A stretch of DNA of 60,000 bases from Lineus longissimus (taxonomy: Eukaryota > Nemertea > Pilidiophora > Heteronemertea > Lineidae): the NCBI RefSeq assembly GCF_910592395.1, contig NC_088316.1, forward strand, positions 14,634,001 to 14,694,000, given 5' to 3'. The notes beneath the pieces are model-generated. The model saw only the letters and a list, made by a program, of their open reading frames with translations. It searched no databases and was not told the origin of the DNA. Made by a program: the position numbers and the translations under genes. How positions within the stretch are numbered: position 1 is the stretch's first letter; every line of letters starts with the position of its first letter. Below are positions 21,368-34,971 of the stretch, piece by piece.

Positions 21368-24246
21368 GATGTATACGAAATTACTGATCGAATATTATCA
21401 CTCGCATTATGAAATATATACTAGTAATTTGATTGGATGATGTTGTGTGATTTCGAACTGAATTCGATGAAAAGTCATCTTTAGCCTCAATGTATTGACA
21501 TTGCTGAGCTTCCAGACAGCGCGCTTCAGTATGGGTGGCGGCTGCAGAGTTCAGTATGACGAAGGGGAGGAATTGAGCATCATCCGTAATTGCCTGTCTC
21601 ATATATACACGTGCAATGTACTTGTTACTGTATGCGATGCATAATAGTAGCATCCTGAGATCAGGCTTCTCCTACATCTTGTCAGAGGGTTAATGGTTCC
21701 TGTTCACCAACGACAAAGATGCTTAGGAACCAATATATCCTTCTTCGTGATATCAGCAACATGGATGTTACACATTGGCTATTACAACTTAAAAGAGGAC
21801 TATATGCAGGACCCGGGAAGTTAAACTGGCGATGTTCGGGTGGCTATGCACAATAACGGCATTGGGTCATTACATTCCTCAAAGTATGACTAGTTTTGAC
21901 GTACTGTGAGAGAGGAGAGACCCCTATTGGCGACTTCGTGTAACGTTAGCTTGCCTACCTAGCTGCTGCCTATAAAACCCCTTTTAGTATAAACGAAATA
22001 GAGTGTCAAGCTTTACTATACCTAGTTTAGTGCTGAAGACTTTTTCTGTTAAGTCAAATAACTTACATCAAAACACATTACTTTGAAGTAATGTGCTTTT
22101 GCCCACATCTAAAAAAGAAAAGGAGAAAAGGTAATCTAACTCGCTTTACCTTATAAAACCGCGAATCAGGCACAATATCATCCACCATTAAACAGAATCG
22201 ATAGATAGTTTGTCCCGTGATAAAGTATGATCCATCGCAGAAAGCTCGTGACCGCCCCTGCTGCCAGCGGGCCGGTAACTGAGCCACAAGCTAGCCCGCC
22301 TGGCGTTATACAGTTCAGCTGACGTCTAGTTGAATCGATTGCTCCAGCAATGATGACCAGGAGTTGCATTTTCGAGGGTCGGATTGAAAGCAACAAGTTA
22401 TGGCGTTATGGCGCTTGGCCTGCTAAACGTAAATCTCGCAACTAATCTGGTTTTATAAACTGTGGCTGAGGAAGACCCGACTGGTCATGAAAATTGACCA
22501 ATTAAAATGTGTCTTTGCTTTCATCTCGTTGGATACGCGATACAGTAGTGGCTATTTTTTTCTAAATCTCGCAAACTGCCGTACGTTTCGCCTTTTACGT
22601 GATTGTTCTCCTGGTGTTGCAGCAGTTTTGAGTTGGTGACTATTCGCGACTGTCTTAGTCATTGGCTGGTCGCAGGAACACTGATAATACATGTTAATAG
22701 GCCTTTTCAATGACTTAGACAGTCAAGAAGATATCGCAAATGAATGGTGCAGTGGTTAACAATGACTGACTGGTACTAAACGTATTTTCAGAGACACACA
22801 TCGTTGTAGTATAATGGTGCTGAAGCTGATAGTGGCAGGTAGAATCGTCTCTGAATATCTGTACATTACTTCAGACAGCTGGAAATTTGCATTTGAAATT
22901 GAAGATCTAGTGCAAAAGTAGTCAAAGGAGCTTTTTCATTTTGAGAGAATGGGTAAAAACCACGACGATGCCACATTAGAGTGCACTGCAACAGCCTAAA
23001 ATGTTCAGTGTTTTACGCTAGCTTTTATTGGCGTGTCAAAACTTTATTGTACTCGCATCCTTCACGTCCGATTGCCCGATGAACACGCGATGTTGGTAAA
23101 TGTTTTACTATCTCAATATTCACGTTGTCAAAAAAAAAAATTAAACAGAAAAGAACGACATCTGTGTTCAACGGGACCAATCTTTCTTTACTGAGGTTGG
23201 ATCAATAATGCTCAGGAAGTGTGAGAGAGCTGTTTTTAAGTTATACATGTACGTTTTTTTCTGCAGACATTCTTGCTGAATTTCTAGCACGCCTTGGTAT
23301 TCCTTTGTAAGAGTCACACCATAGACACAACTAATTGAGAAAACATGCAGTACGAATCTGAAAGAAGCATTTAGTAATTAAAATGCTGCAGAATTCACTC
23401 AAATGATAAGAGGTAGCGTATCAAATGTCTGCGTGATGCTAACTCAACTGAATATCTGATGCGAGGGTCGAATATACCAAGGGAATGCGATGGTTTAAAC
23501 AACCCCTGTTGCCGATATCTTCGAACGAGTTTACAACACAGATGATATTGCTAACTTGCGGAATGACCAATCAGGTGTTATTTTAAGCCGGTAACTAGAA
23601 TCGGGTTCCCAATGTTACGAATACCAACCAGCTACTGCATCCGTGGTCTTGGTGAAAACGTGCAAGTGAAGAATACTTTCACATTAGCTACAATGGGAAG
23701 CATCATCACCATTTTTGGGAGAAGATTTAGATTTTTAGAACACTTCGTTGATTTTTTTGGTCAGTGCTTACCTTGATTTTCAATATTCAAACAACACACA
23801 AAATGTGATATCCAAATCGATATACACACACACAATATTGTACACTGCTTTGTATAGTACTTTATTATTGTGGATTTCATTAAATCGATCGTGAGGATTA
23901 GAATTAAGTTCAAAGAAGAGCATGAACAGTGCCTGCAACTTAGATACTCTTGGATAAGGAGATCAATTGGTAGCAGTTCGGTGGCTCACAGACACTATCA
24001 TGGACTTCCCGACGAAATACAGCTAGTTCCATTTTTCACGAATGAACATACAATTGAAAGAAAACTTCAATCAACCACGGTCACGGAAGCAACTCACTTT
24101 CAACATGCTCCGATCATATTTGCCTACTGTTCTGGATCCCTCCAACTGCGTGTACCTAGAATTCCTGAGGTACCGGCGCTGTTGATCTAATGGTACCACG
24201 ATCCACGAGATCGTTCCGTCACTGGTCTGAAACTGTTTAACCAAAA

Positions 24247-26168
24247 ATGGACATTCGGAACGGACGATTTTACACACTTCATTTCGAAATGGGGAACGTT
24301 TATTGGAGCCATGACATTGGGCCAAGGGTCGTAAAGAAAGTCACATTTTGTGCTTTCCTGTGTCATCTTAAGCCCAGCTGTACCGGGATTAGCATAAGGA
24401 AGACTGGACCAGCTGGGATGGTGACATGCAATGGTTATAAGATGTCATCAGGCAAACCGTTCGTAATGACGTCAAGAAAAACATATTATCTTCACAGAGG
24501 TAAAAAAACACATTTTAAAGCGAGAAATTTGTTTTTAACATTCAACGAGTTGACATTGCATGATGATGGTGCATGATAGCTTACAGATATTCCTTTATGG
24601 TGAGCATTTACGCATGATGTACGATTGCATGAAGAAATTATTTCATGCTGATAGGCTATCAGAGTATTCTATGCCGTCGATGTTGGTTTATAAGTACATT
24701 GAATTAATATAGGCGCGTGATTGTTTTACATGAGGCTTCAGCATTTATCACAGTTGGGATAAAAACGAGTGTCTTCTGTTAGGCGTATCTTCGTCAGAGG
24801 TAGTATGATAAAATCAAGCACCACGTCAGATGATACGATGTATCATGTAGGAGCCAGTTTTCGCGGGTCTTATCACTAAGTGCAGATTTACTAGCTTCCA
24901 GCGATTCCATACACGCAAAAGCTTATTTATTACGAAATTTGAGATCAATAACGAAATATCTGGGGTGCTGCGTGGATGTTTTTAGCGTGAATTAATCTTG
25001 AAATCGCTCACTGAAAGATCGATGCAGACCAAAACAAATCCGAAGCGGCTCCCCATTTTCGCGGGTATTGCGCATGCGCGACTGATTGTTGTGTTTCTGT
25101 GTAGTGTGCATGATCCTAGGTATTGACCCAGTGTTTTGAACGTAATTAGAGAATTGCTTGCCTGTTTAGGACGCATTTTGGGCGCTTTCTTTGCGGAACG
25201 AAATGAAAATCAAAAATCAGAAAATTTCTTCTCTGGAAACGAAGTGACGCGCGAGAAAACGGGAAAAAACGGGTTTTCGCGAAATTGGGGATGACTCGAA
25301 ATTGGGGAGCAGCACCATACACAAATGTATTCATCACAAGTCTTTTCTTCTTTACATATTGACTCAGGCTGAAATTAGTAAATCATGTTTGGTGGTTTGG
25401 TTCAGAGACGTAGCTCCGCATGAAACAAGCCTCAGCGAATTTGACAAGAAGTATGCGCTTCAACATGTTGAGGATACAAGATATGTTTTTATTATCAATT
25501 GCAGACTGTCCTTTGCCATATCGTACAGTTGGAGACTACCATGGTTCTAAATGTTACATTCACTCAACGATCTCAATTGCGTCCTTTAACATTGCCTCGA
25601 ATGTTTGTAGGACCAAATATGGCGGAAAGTTGGTTGAGCCTGAAACCCGAAACGAATTCGATATTTTATATAAATTCTTCACGAAGGTTTGTATTTTAGC
25701 TGACAAAAGAGAAAAAATGATTTGAAAATTATGTTTGAAAACAAAAAATCGAATTGTCTGTCCTTCGTTTGCCTTGTGTTGATTTTCTGAGATTCCTAAA
25801 TACTATGTTGTAATAAGTATCTTATAATGTTCCCCAGCTCAGACACAAACCATGCTCAGACGCTCTCCGGGACCTTAAGCTTTGCCTTCACTTTAGAATC
25901 GTGTCTAATATTGATAATGGTGATGTTTCAGATAATCTGTATTTCTGACAAGAAAACTTGGGTATTTCTTGGAGGACTGCGCAACAAGAGAAATAAATTT
26001 TACTGGCAGTCATCAGGAATCGAACTCGACTATTTCGACCGATGGACACGCGGAGAGCCCAACAACTTTCATAACCCCAATACATTTCTCGCCATGTGGA
26101 ATGTGCCCCCGGGATTGATGGACACATGTGTCAGGCACAGACTTCAGGGATACGTTTGTGAACTATAG
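24247..26168 (+). CDS. PAN-C-type lectin protein, unit 3 (5' end not found)
   Basis: Exons about 24247-24499, 25505-25686 and 25932-26168, all open. Distinctive residues: SISIASFNIASNVC, IICISDKKTWVF, HNPNTFLAMWN and TCVRHRLQ, which adds a cysteine in the variable loop. The PAN-lectin intron carries the 475-bp insertion (24843-25317). A deletion of about 130 bp upstream makes a longer upstream frame (23870-24190, 106 codons) with no recognisable domain. The partner copy is unit 7. Confidence 0.78.
24843..25317. mobile_element. 475-bp TA-flanked insertion in unit 3
   Basis: Same length, ends and TA flanks as the copy in unit 1. The NRF1-type site is at 25069-25080. Confidence 0.75.
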
Positions 26169-29095
26169 GATGTATACGAAATTACTGATCGAATATTATC
26201 ACTTGCATTATGAAATATATACTAGTAATTTGATTGGATGATGTTGTGTGATTTCGAACTGAATTCGATGAAAAGGCATCTTTAGCCTCAATGTATTGAC
26301 ATTGCTGAGCTTCCAGACAGCGCGCTTCAGTATGGGTGGCGGCTGCAGAGTTCAGTATGATGAAGGGGAGGAATTGAGCGTCATCCGTATTTGCCTGTCT
26401 CATATATACACGTGCAATGTACTTGTTACTGTATGCGATGCATAATAGTATAGCATCCTGAGATCAGGCTTCTCCTACATCTCGTCAGAGGGTTAATGGT
26501 TCCTGTTCACCAACGACAAAGATGCTTAGGAACCAATATATCCTTCTTCGTGATATCAGAAACATGGATGTTACACATTGGCTATTACAACTTAAAAGGG
26601 GACTATATGCAGGACCCGGGAAGTTAAACTGGCGATGTTCGGGTGGCTATGCACAATAACTGCATTGGGTCATTACATTCCTCAAAGTATGACTAGTTTT
26701 GACGTACTGTGAGAGAGGAGAGACCCCTATTGGCGACTTCGTGTAACGTTAGCTTGCCTACCTAGCTGCTGCCTATAAACCCCTTTAAGTATAAACGAAA
26801 TAGAGTGTCAAGCTTTACTATACCTAGTTTAGTGCTGAAGTCTTTTTCTGTTAAGTCAAATAACTAACATCAAAACACATTGCTTTGAAGTAATGTGCTT
26901 TTGCTTACATGTAAAAAAGAAAAGGAGAAAAGGTAATCTAACTCGCTTTACCTTATAAAACCGCGAATCAGGCACAATATCATCCACCATTAAACAGAAT
27001 CGATAGATAGTTTGTCCCGTGATAAAGTATGATCCATCGCAGAAAGCTCGTGACTGCTGCCAGCGGGCCGGTAACTGAGCCACAAGCTAGCCCGCCTGGC
27101 ATTATACAGTTCAGCTGACGTCTAGTTGAATCGATTGCTCCAGCAATGATGACCAGGAGTTGCATTTTCGAGGGTCGGGTTGAAAGCAACAAGTTATGGC
27201 GTTATGGTGCTTGTCCTGCTAAACGTAAATCTCGCAACTTATCTGGTTTTATACTGTGGCTGAGGAAGACCCGACCGGTCATGAGAATTGACCAATTAAA
27301 ATGTGTCTTTGCTTTCATCTCGTTGGATACGCGATACAGTAGTGGCTATTTTTTTCTAAATCTCGCAAACTGCCGTACGTTTCGCCTTTTACGTGATTGT
27401 TCTCCTGGTGTTGCAGCAGTTTTGAGTTAGTGACTATTCGCGACTGTCTTAGTCATTGGCTGGTCGCAGGAACACTGATAATACATGTTAATAGGCCTTT
27501 TCAAAAACGTATTTTCAGAGACACACATCGTTGTAGTATAATGGTACTGAAGCTGATAGTGGCAGGTAGAATCGTCTCTGAATATCTGTACATTACTTCA
27601 GACAGCTGGAAATTTGCATTTGAAATTGAAGATCTAGTGCAAAAGTAGTCAAAGGAGCTTTTTCATTTTGAGAGAATGGGTAAAACCATGACGATGCCAC
27701 ATTAGAGTGCATTGCAACAGCCTAAAATGTTCAGTGTTTTACGCTAGCTTTTATTGGCGTGTCAAAACTTTATTGTACTCTCATCCTTCACGTCCGATTG
27801 CCCGATGAACACGCGATGTTGGTAAATGTGTTACTATCTCAATATTCACGTAGTCAAAAAAAAAATTAAACAGAAAAGAACGACATCTGTGTTCAACGGG
27901 ACCAATCTTTCTTTACTGAGGTTGGATCAATAAAGTTATACATGTACGTTTTTTTCTGCGGGCATTCTTGCTGAATTTCTAGCACGCCTTGGTATTCCTT
28001 TGTAAGAGTCACACCATAGGCACAACTAATTGAGAAAACATGCAGTACGAATCTGAAAGAAGCATTTAGTAATTAAAATGCTGCAGAATTCACTCAAATG
28101 ATAAAAGGTAGCGTATCAAATGTCTGCGTGATGCTAACTGAACTGAATATCTGATGCGAGGGTCGAATATACCAAGGGAATGCGATGGTTTAAACAACCC
28201 CTGTTGCCGATATCTTCGAACGAGTTTACAACACAGATGATATTGCTAACTTGCGGAATGACCAATCAGGTGTTATTTTAAGCCGGTAACTAGAATCGGG
28301 TTCCCAATGTTACGAATACCAACCAGCTACTGCATCCGTGGTCTTGGTGAAAACGTGCAAGTGAAGAATACTTTCACATTAGCTACAATGGGAAGCATCA
28401 TCACCATTTTTGGCAGAAGATTTAGATTTTTAGAACACTTTGTTGATTTTTTTTGTCAGTGCTTACCTTGATTTTCAATATTCAAATAACACACAAAATG
28501 TGATATCCAAATCGATATACACACACACAATATTGTACACTGCTTTGTATAGTACTTTATTATTGTAATAATGGATTTCATTAAATCGATCGTGAGGATT
28601 AGAATTAAGTTCAAAGAAGAACATGAACAGTGCATCATAAAGTGCCTGCAACTTAGATACTCTTTGATAAGGAGATCAGTTGGTGGCAGTTAGGTGGCTC
28701 ATAGACAGAAATGCAGAGGTGCCGCCGCGTATATGGTTGACTCATCGGCGACTCTAGATCATCGGCGACCCTTGACTACTGTATTTCAAAGTAGATAACG
28801 GCAAGTTAGAAGCATGTCTATGTCATCTTCAGCAGCACTATCATGGACTTCCCGACGAAATACAGCTAGTTCCATTTGAACCATTCACGAATGAACATAC
28901 AATTGAAAGACAACTTCAATCAACCACGGTCAGGGAAGCAACTCACTTTCAACATGCTCCGATCATATTTGCCTACTGTTCTGGATCCCTCCAACTGCGT
29001 GTACCTAGAATTCCTGACGTACCGGCGCTGTTGATCTAATGGTACCACGATGCACGAGATCGTTCCGTCACTGGTCTGAAACTGTTTAACCAAAA

Positions 29096-30534
29096 ATGGA
29101 CATTCGGAACGGACGATTTTACACACTTCATTTCGAAATGGGGAACGTTTATTGGAGCCATGACATTGGGCCAAGGGTCGTAAAGAAAGTCACATTTTGT
29201 GCTTTCCTGTGTCATCTTAAGCCCAGCTGTACCGGGATTAGCATAAGGAAGACTGGACCAGCTGGGATGGTGACATGCAATGGTTATAAGATGTCATCAG
29301 GCAAACCGTTCGTAATGACGTCAAGAAAAACATATTATCTTCACAGAGGTAAAAAAAACACATTTTAAAGCGAGAAATTTGTTTTTAACATTCAACGAGT
29401 TGACATTGCATGATGATGGTGCATGATAGCTTAATATTCCTTTATGGTGAGCATTTACACATGATGTACGATGGCATGAAGAAATTATTTCATGGCGATA
29501 GGCTATCAGATTATTCTATGCCGTCGATGTTGGTTCACAAGTACATTGAATTAATATAGGCGCGTGATTGTTTTACATGAGGCTTCAGCATTTATCACAG
29601 TTGGGATAAAAACGAGTGTCTTCTGTTAGGCGTATCTTCGTCAGAGGTAGTATGATAAAATCAAGCACCACGTCAGATGATACGATGTAAACAAATGTAT
29701 TCATCACAAGTCTTTTCTTATTTACATATTGACTCAGGCTGAAATTAGTAAATCATGTTTGGTGGTTTGGTTCAGAGACGTAGCTCCGCATGAAACAAGC
29801 CTCAGCGAATTTGACAAGAAGTATGCGCTTCAACATGTTGAGGATACAAGATATGTTTTATTATCAATTGCAGACTGTCCTTTGCCATATCGTACAGTTG
29901 GAGACTACCATGGTTCTAAGTGTTACATTCACTCAACGATCTCAATGGCGTCCTTTAACATTGCCTCGAATGTTTGTAGGACCAAATATGGCGGAAAGTT
30001 GGTTGAGCCTGAAACCCGAAACGAATTCGATATTTTATATAAATTCTTCACGAAGGTTTGTATTTTAGCTGACAAAAGAGAAAAAATGATTTGAAAATTA
30101 TGTTTGAAAACAAACGATCGAATTGTCTGTCATTCGTTTGCCTTGTGTTGATTTCCTGAGATTCCTAAATACTATGTTGTAATAAGTATCTTATAACGTT
30201 CCCCAGCTCAGACACAAACCATGCTCAGACGCTCTCCGGGACCTTAAGCTTTGCCTTCACTTTAGAATCGTGTCTAATATTGATAATGGTGATGTTTCAG
30301 ATAATCTATATTCCTGACAAGATGACTTGGGTATTTCTTGGAGGACTGCGCAACAAGAGAAATAAATTTTACTGGCAGTCATCAGGAATCGAACTCGACT
30401 ATTTCGACCGATGGACACGCGGAGAGCCCAACAACTTTCATGACCCCAATATTTTTCTCGCCATGTGGAATGTGCCCCCGGGAATGATGGACACAATAGG
30501 GCACACAATCCAGGGATACGTTTGTGAACTATAG
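29096..30534 (+). CDS. PAN-C-type lectin protein, unit 4 (5' end not found)
   Basis: Exons about 29096-29348, 29874-30055 and 30301-30534. The final exon is one codon shorter than in other units: the loop reads MMDTIGHTIQGYVCEL. Other type residues are IIYIPDKMTWVF and HDPNIFLAMWN. This unit has no 18,055-bp partner and is the only copy of its loop type. All splice sites are intact. Confidence 0.78.
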
Positions 30535-33528
30535 GATGTATACGGAATTACTGATCGAATATTATCACTCGCATTATGAAATATATACTAGTAATTTGAT
30601 TGGATGATGTTGTGTGATTTCGAACTGAATTCGATGAAAAGTCATCTTTAGCCTCAATGTATTGACATTGCTGAGCTTCCAGACAGCGCGCTTCAGTATG
30701 GGTGGCGGCTGCAGAGTTCAGTATGACGAAGGGGAGGAATTGAGCATCATCCGTAATTGCCTGTCTCATATATACATGTGCAATGTACTTGCGATGCATA
30801 ATAGTAGCATCCTGACATCAGGCTTCTCCTACATCTCGTCAGAGGGTTAATGGTTCCTGTTCACCAACGACAAAGATGCTTAGGAACCAATATATCCTTC
30901 TTCGTGATATCAGCAACATGGATGTTACACATTGGCTATTACAACTTAAAAGAGGACTATATGCAGGACCCGGGAAGTTAAACTGGCGATGTTCGGGTGG
31001 CTATGCACAATAACTGCATTGGGTCATTACATTCCTCAAAGTATGACTAGTTTTGACGTACTGTGAGAGAGGAGAGACCCCTATTGGCGACTTCGTGTAA
31101 CGTTAGCTTGCCTACCTAGCTGCTGCCTATAAAACCCCTTTAAGTATAAACGAAATAGAGTGTCAAGCTTTACTATACCTAGTTTAGTGCTGAAGTCTTT
31201 TTCTGTTAAGTCAAATAACTTACATCAAAACACATTACTTTGAAGTAATGTGCTTTTGCCCACATCTAAAAAAGAAAAGGAGAAAAGGTAATCTAACTCG
31301 CTTTACCTTATAAAACCGCGAATCAGGCACAATATCATCCACCATTAAACAGAATCGATAGATAGTTTGTCCCGTGATAAAGTATGATCCATCGCAGAAA
31401 GCTCGTGACCGCCCCTGCTGCCAGCGGGCCGGTAACTGAGCCACAAGCTAGCCCGCCTGGCGTTATACAGTTCAGCTGACGTCTAGTTGAATCGATTGCT
31501 CCAGCAATGATGACCAGGAGTTGCATTTTCGAGGGTCGGGTTGAAAGCAAAAAGTTATGGCGTAATGGTGCTTGTCCTGCTAAACGTAAATCTCGCAACT
31601 AATCTGGTTTTATACTGTGGCTGAGGAAGACCCGACCGGTGTCTTTGCTTTCATCTCGTTGGATACGCGATACAGCAGTGGCTATTTTTTTCTAAATCTC
31701 GCAAACTGGCGTACGTTTCGCCTTTTACGCGATTGTTCTCCTGGTGTTGCAGCAGTTTTGAGTTGGTGACTATTCGCGACTGTCTTAGTCATTGTCTGGT
31801 CGCAAGAACACTGATAATACATGTTAATAGGCCTTTTCAATGACTTAGACAGTCAAGAAGATAACTTTACCGACATCGCAAATGAATGGTGCAGTGGTCA
31901 ACAATGACTGACTGGTACTAAACGTATTTTCAGACACACACATCGTTGTAGTATAATGGTGCTGAAGCTGATAGTGGCAGGTAGAATCGTCTCTGAATAT
32001 CTGTACATTACTTCAGACAGCTGGAAATTTGCATTTGAAATTGAAGATCTAGTGCAAAAGTAGTCAAAGGAACTTTTTCATTTTGAGAGAATGGGTAAAA
32101 ACCACGACGATGCCACATTAGAGTGCACTGCAACAGCCTAAAATGTTCAGTGTTTTTACGCTAGCTTTTATTGGCATGTCAAAACTTTATTGTACTCGCA
32201 TCCTTCACGTCCGATTGCCCGATGAACACGCGATGTTGGTAAATGTTTTACTATCTCAATATTCACGTTGTCAAAAAAAATATTAAACAGAAAAGAACGA
32301 CATCTGTGTTCAACGGGACCAATCTTTCTTTACTGAGGTTGGATCAATAATGCTCTGGAAGTGTAAGAGAGCTGTTTTTAAGTTATACATGTACGTTTTT
32401 TTCTGCAGACATTCTTGCTGAATTTCTAGCACGCCTTGGTATTCCTTTGTAAGAGTCACACCATAGACACAACTAATTGAGAAAACATGCAGTACGAATC
32501 TGAAAGAAGCATTTAGTAATTAAAATACTGCAGAATTCACTCAAATGATAAGAGGTAGCGTATCAAATGTCTGCGTGATGCTAACTCAACTGAATATCTG
32601 ATGCGACGGTCAAATATATCAAGGGAATGCGATGGTTTAAACAACCCCTGTTGCCGATATCTTCGAACGAGTTTACAGCACAGATGATATTGCTAACTTG
32701 CGGAATGACCAGTCAGGTGTTATTTTAAGCCGGTAACTAGAATCGGGTTCCCAATGTTACGAATACCAACCAGCTACTGCATCCGTGGTCTTAGTGAAAA
32801 CGTGTACGTGAAGAATACTTTCGCATCAGCTTCAATGGGAAGCATCATCACCATTTTTGGCAGAAGATTAAAATTTTTAGAACACTTCGTTGATTTTTTT
32901 GGTCAGTGCTTACCTGGCTTTTCAATATTCAAACAACAACAAAAATGTGATATCCAAATCGTTATAGTGTCACACAGTATTGTACACTGCTTTGTAGTAC
33001 TTTATTATTGTAATATTCGATTTCATTAAATCAATCGTGAGGATTAGAATTAAATTCAAAGAAGAGCATGAACAGTGCCTGCAACTTAGATACTCTTGGA
33101 TAAGGAGATCAGTTGGTAGCAGTTAGGTGGCTCACAGACAGAAATGCAGAGGTACCGCCGTGTATATGGTTGACTCATCGGCGACTCTAGATCATCGGCG
33201 ACCCTTGACTACTGTATTTCAAAGTAGATAACGGCAAGTTAGAAGCATGTCTATGTCATCTTCAGCAGCACTATCATGGACTTCCCGACGAAATACAGCT
33301 AGTTCCATTTGAACCATTCACGGATGAACATACCACTGAAAGACAACTTCAATCAACCACGGTCACGGAAGCAACTCACTTTCAACATGCTCCGATCATA
33401 TTTGCCTACTGTTCTGGATCCCTCCAACTGCGTGTACCGAGAATTCCTGAGGTACCGGCGCAGTTGATCTAATGGTACCACGATGCACGAGATCGTTCCG
33501 TCACTGGTCTGAAACTGTTTAACCAAAA

Positions 33529-34971
33529 ATGGACATTCGGAACGGACGATTTTACACACTTCATTTCGAAATGGGGAACGTTTATTGGAGCCATGACATT
33601 GGGCCAAGGGTCGTAAAGAAAGTCACATTTTGTGCTTTCCTGTGTCATCTTAAGCCCAGCTGTACCGGGATTAGCATAAGGAAGACTGGACCAGCTGGGA
33701 TGGTGACATGCAATGGTTATAAGATGTCATCAGGCAAACCGTTCGTAATGACGTCAAGAAAAACATATTATCTTCACAGAGGTAAAAAAAACACATTTTA
33801 AAGCGAGAAGTTTGTTTTTAACATTCAACGAGTTGACATTGCATGATGATGGTGCATGATAGCTTAATATTCCTTTATGATGAGCATTTACGCATGATGT
33901 ACAATGGCATGAAGAAATTATTTCATGCTGATAGGCTATCAGATTATTCTATGCCGTCGATGTTGGTTTACAAGTACATTGAATTAATATAGGCGCGTGA
34001 TTGTTTTACATGAGGCTTCAGCATTTATCACAGTTGGGATAAAAACTCGTGTCTTCTATGAGGCGTATCTTCGTTAGAGGTAGTATGATAAAATCAAGCA
34101 CCACGTCAGATGATACGATGTAAACAAATGTATTCATCACAAGTCTTTTCTTCTTTACATATTGACTCAGGCTGAAATTAGTAAATCATGTTTGGTGGTT
34201 TGGTTCAGAGACGTAGCTCCGCATGAAACAAGCCTCAGCGAATTTGACAAGAAGTATGCGCTTCGACATGTTGAGGATACAAGATATGTTTTTATTATCA
34301 ATTGCAGACTGTCCTTTGCCATATCGTACAGTTGGAGACTACCATGGTTCTAAGTGTTACATTCACTCAACGATCTCAATGGCGTCCTTTAACATTGCCT
34401 CGAATGTTTGTAGGACCAAATATGGCGGAAAGTTGGTTGAGCCTGAAACCCGAAACGAATTCGATATTTTATATAAATTCTTCACGAAGGTTTGTATTTT
34501 AGCTGACAAAATAGAAAAAATGATTTGAAAATTATGTTTGAAAACAAACGATCGAATTGTCTGTCATTCGTTTGCCTTGTGTTGATTTCCTGAGATTCCT
34601 AAATACTATGTTGTAATAAGTATCTTATAACGTTCCCCAGCTCCGACACAAACCATGCTCAGACGCTCTCCGGGACCTTAAGCTTTGCCTTCGCTTTAGA
34701 ATCGTGTCTAATATTGATAATGGTGATGTTTCAGATAATCTTTATTCCTGACAAGATGACTTTTTTATTTCTGGGAGGACTGCGCAACAAGAGAAATAAA
34801 TTTTACTGGCAGTCATCAGGAATCGAACTCGACTATTTCGACCGATGGACACGCGGAGAGCCCAACAACTTTCATGACCACAAAACATTTCTCGCCATGT
34901 GGAATGTGCCCCCGGGAATGATGGACACATTTGCCAGGGACAGAATTCAGGGATACGTTTGTGAACTATAG
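33529..34971 (+). CDS. PAN-C-type lectin protein, unit 5 (5' end not found), mosaic copy
   Basis: Exons about 33529-33781, 34308-34489 and 34735-34971. Lectin exon 2 matches unit 1 (HDHKTF, FARDRIQ) except Phe for Leu in DKMTFLF. Lectin exon 1 matches unit 4 (FNIASNVC, YGGK, FFTK) rather than unit 1 (FDITSNVC, YGRK, FFRK). The 475-bp insertion of unit 1 is absent. The copy is therefore a patchwork, as gene conversion or unequal crossing over would give. Confidence 0.78.

Larger units (their letters stand above)
16069..26850. repeat. segmental duplication block, left copy (second half of unit 1 to unit 3)
   Basis: The sequence from ACAAATGTATTC at 16069 onward recurs at 34124 and remains at exactly +18,055 through units 2/6 and most of 3/7, with very few substitutions. 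The partner is about 34124-44930. The first 400 bp is a mosaic: the lectin exon 1 region of unit 5 instead matches unit 4. Confidence 0.85.
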
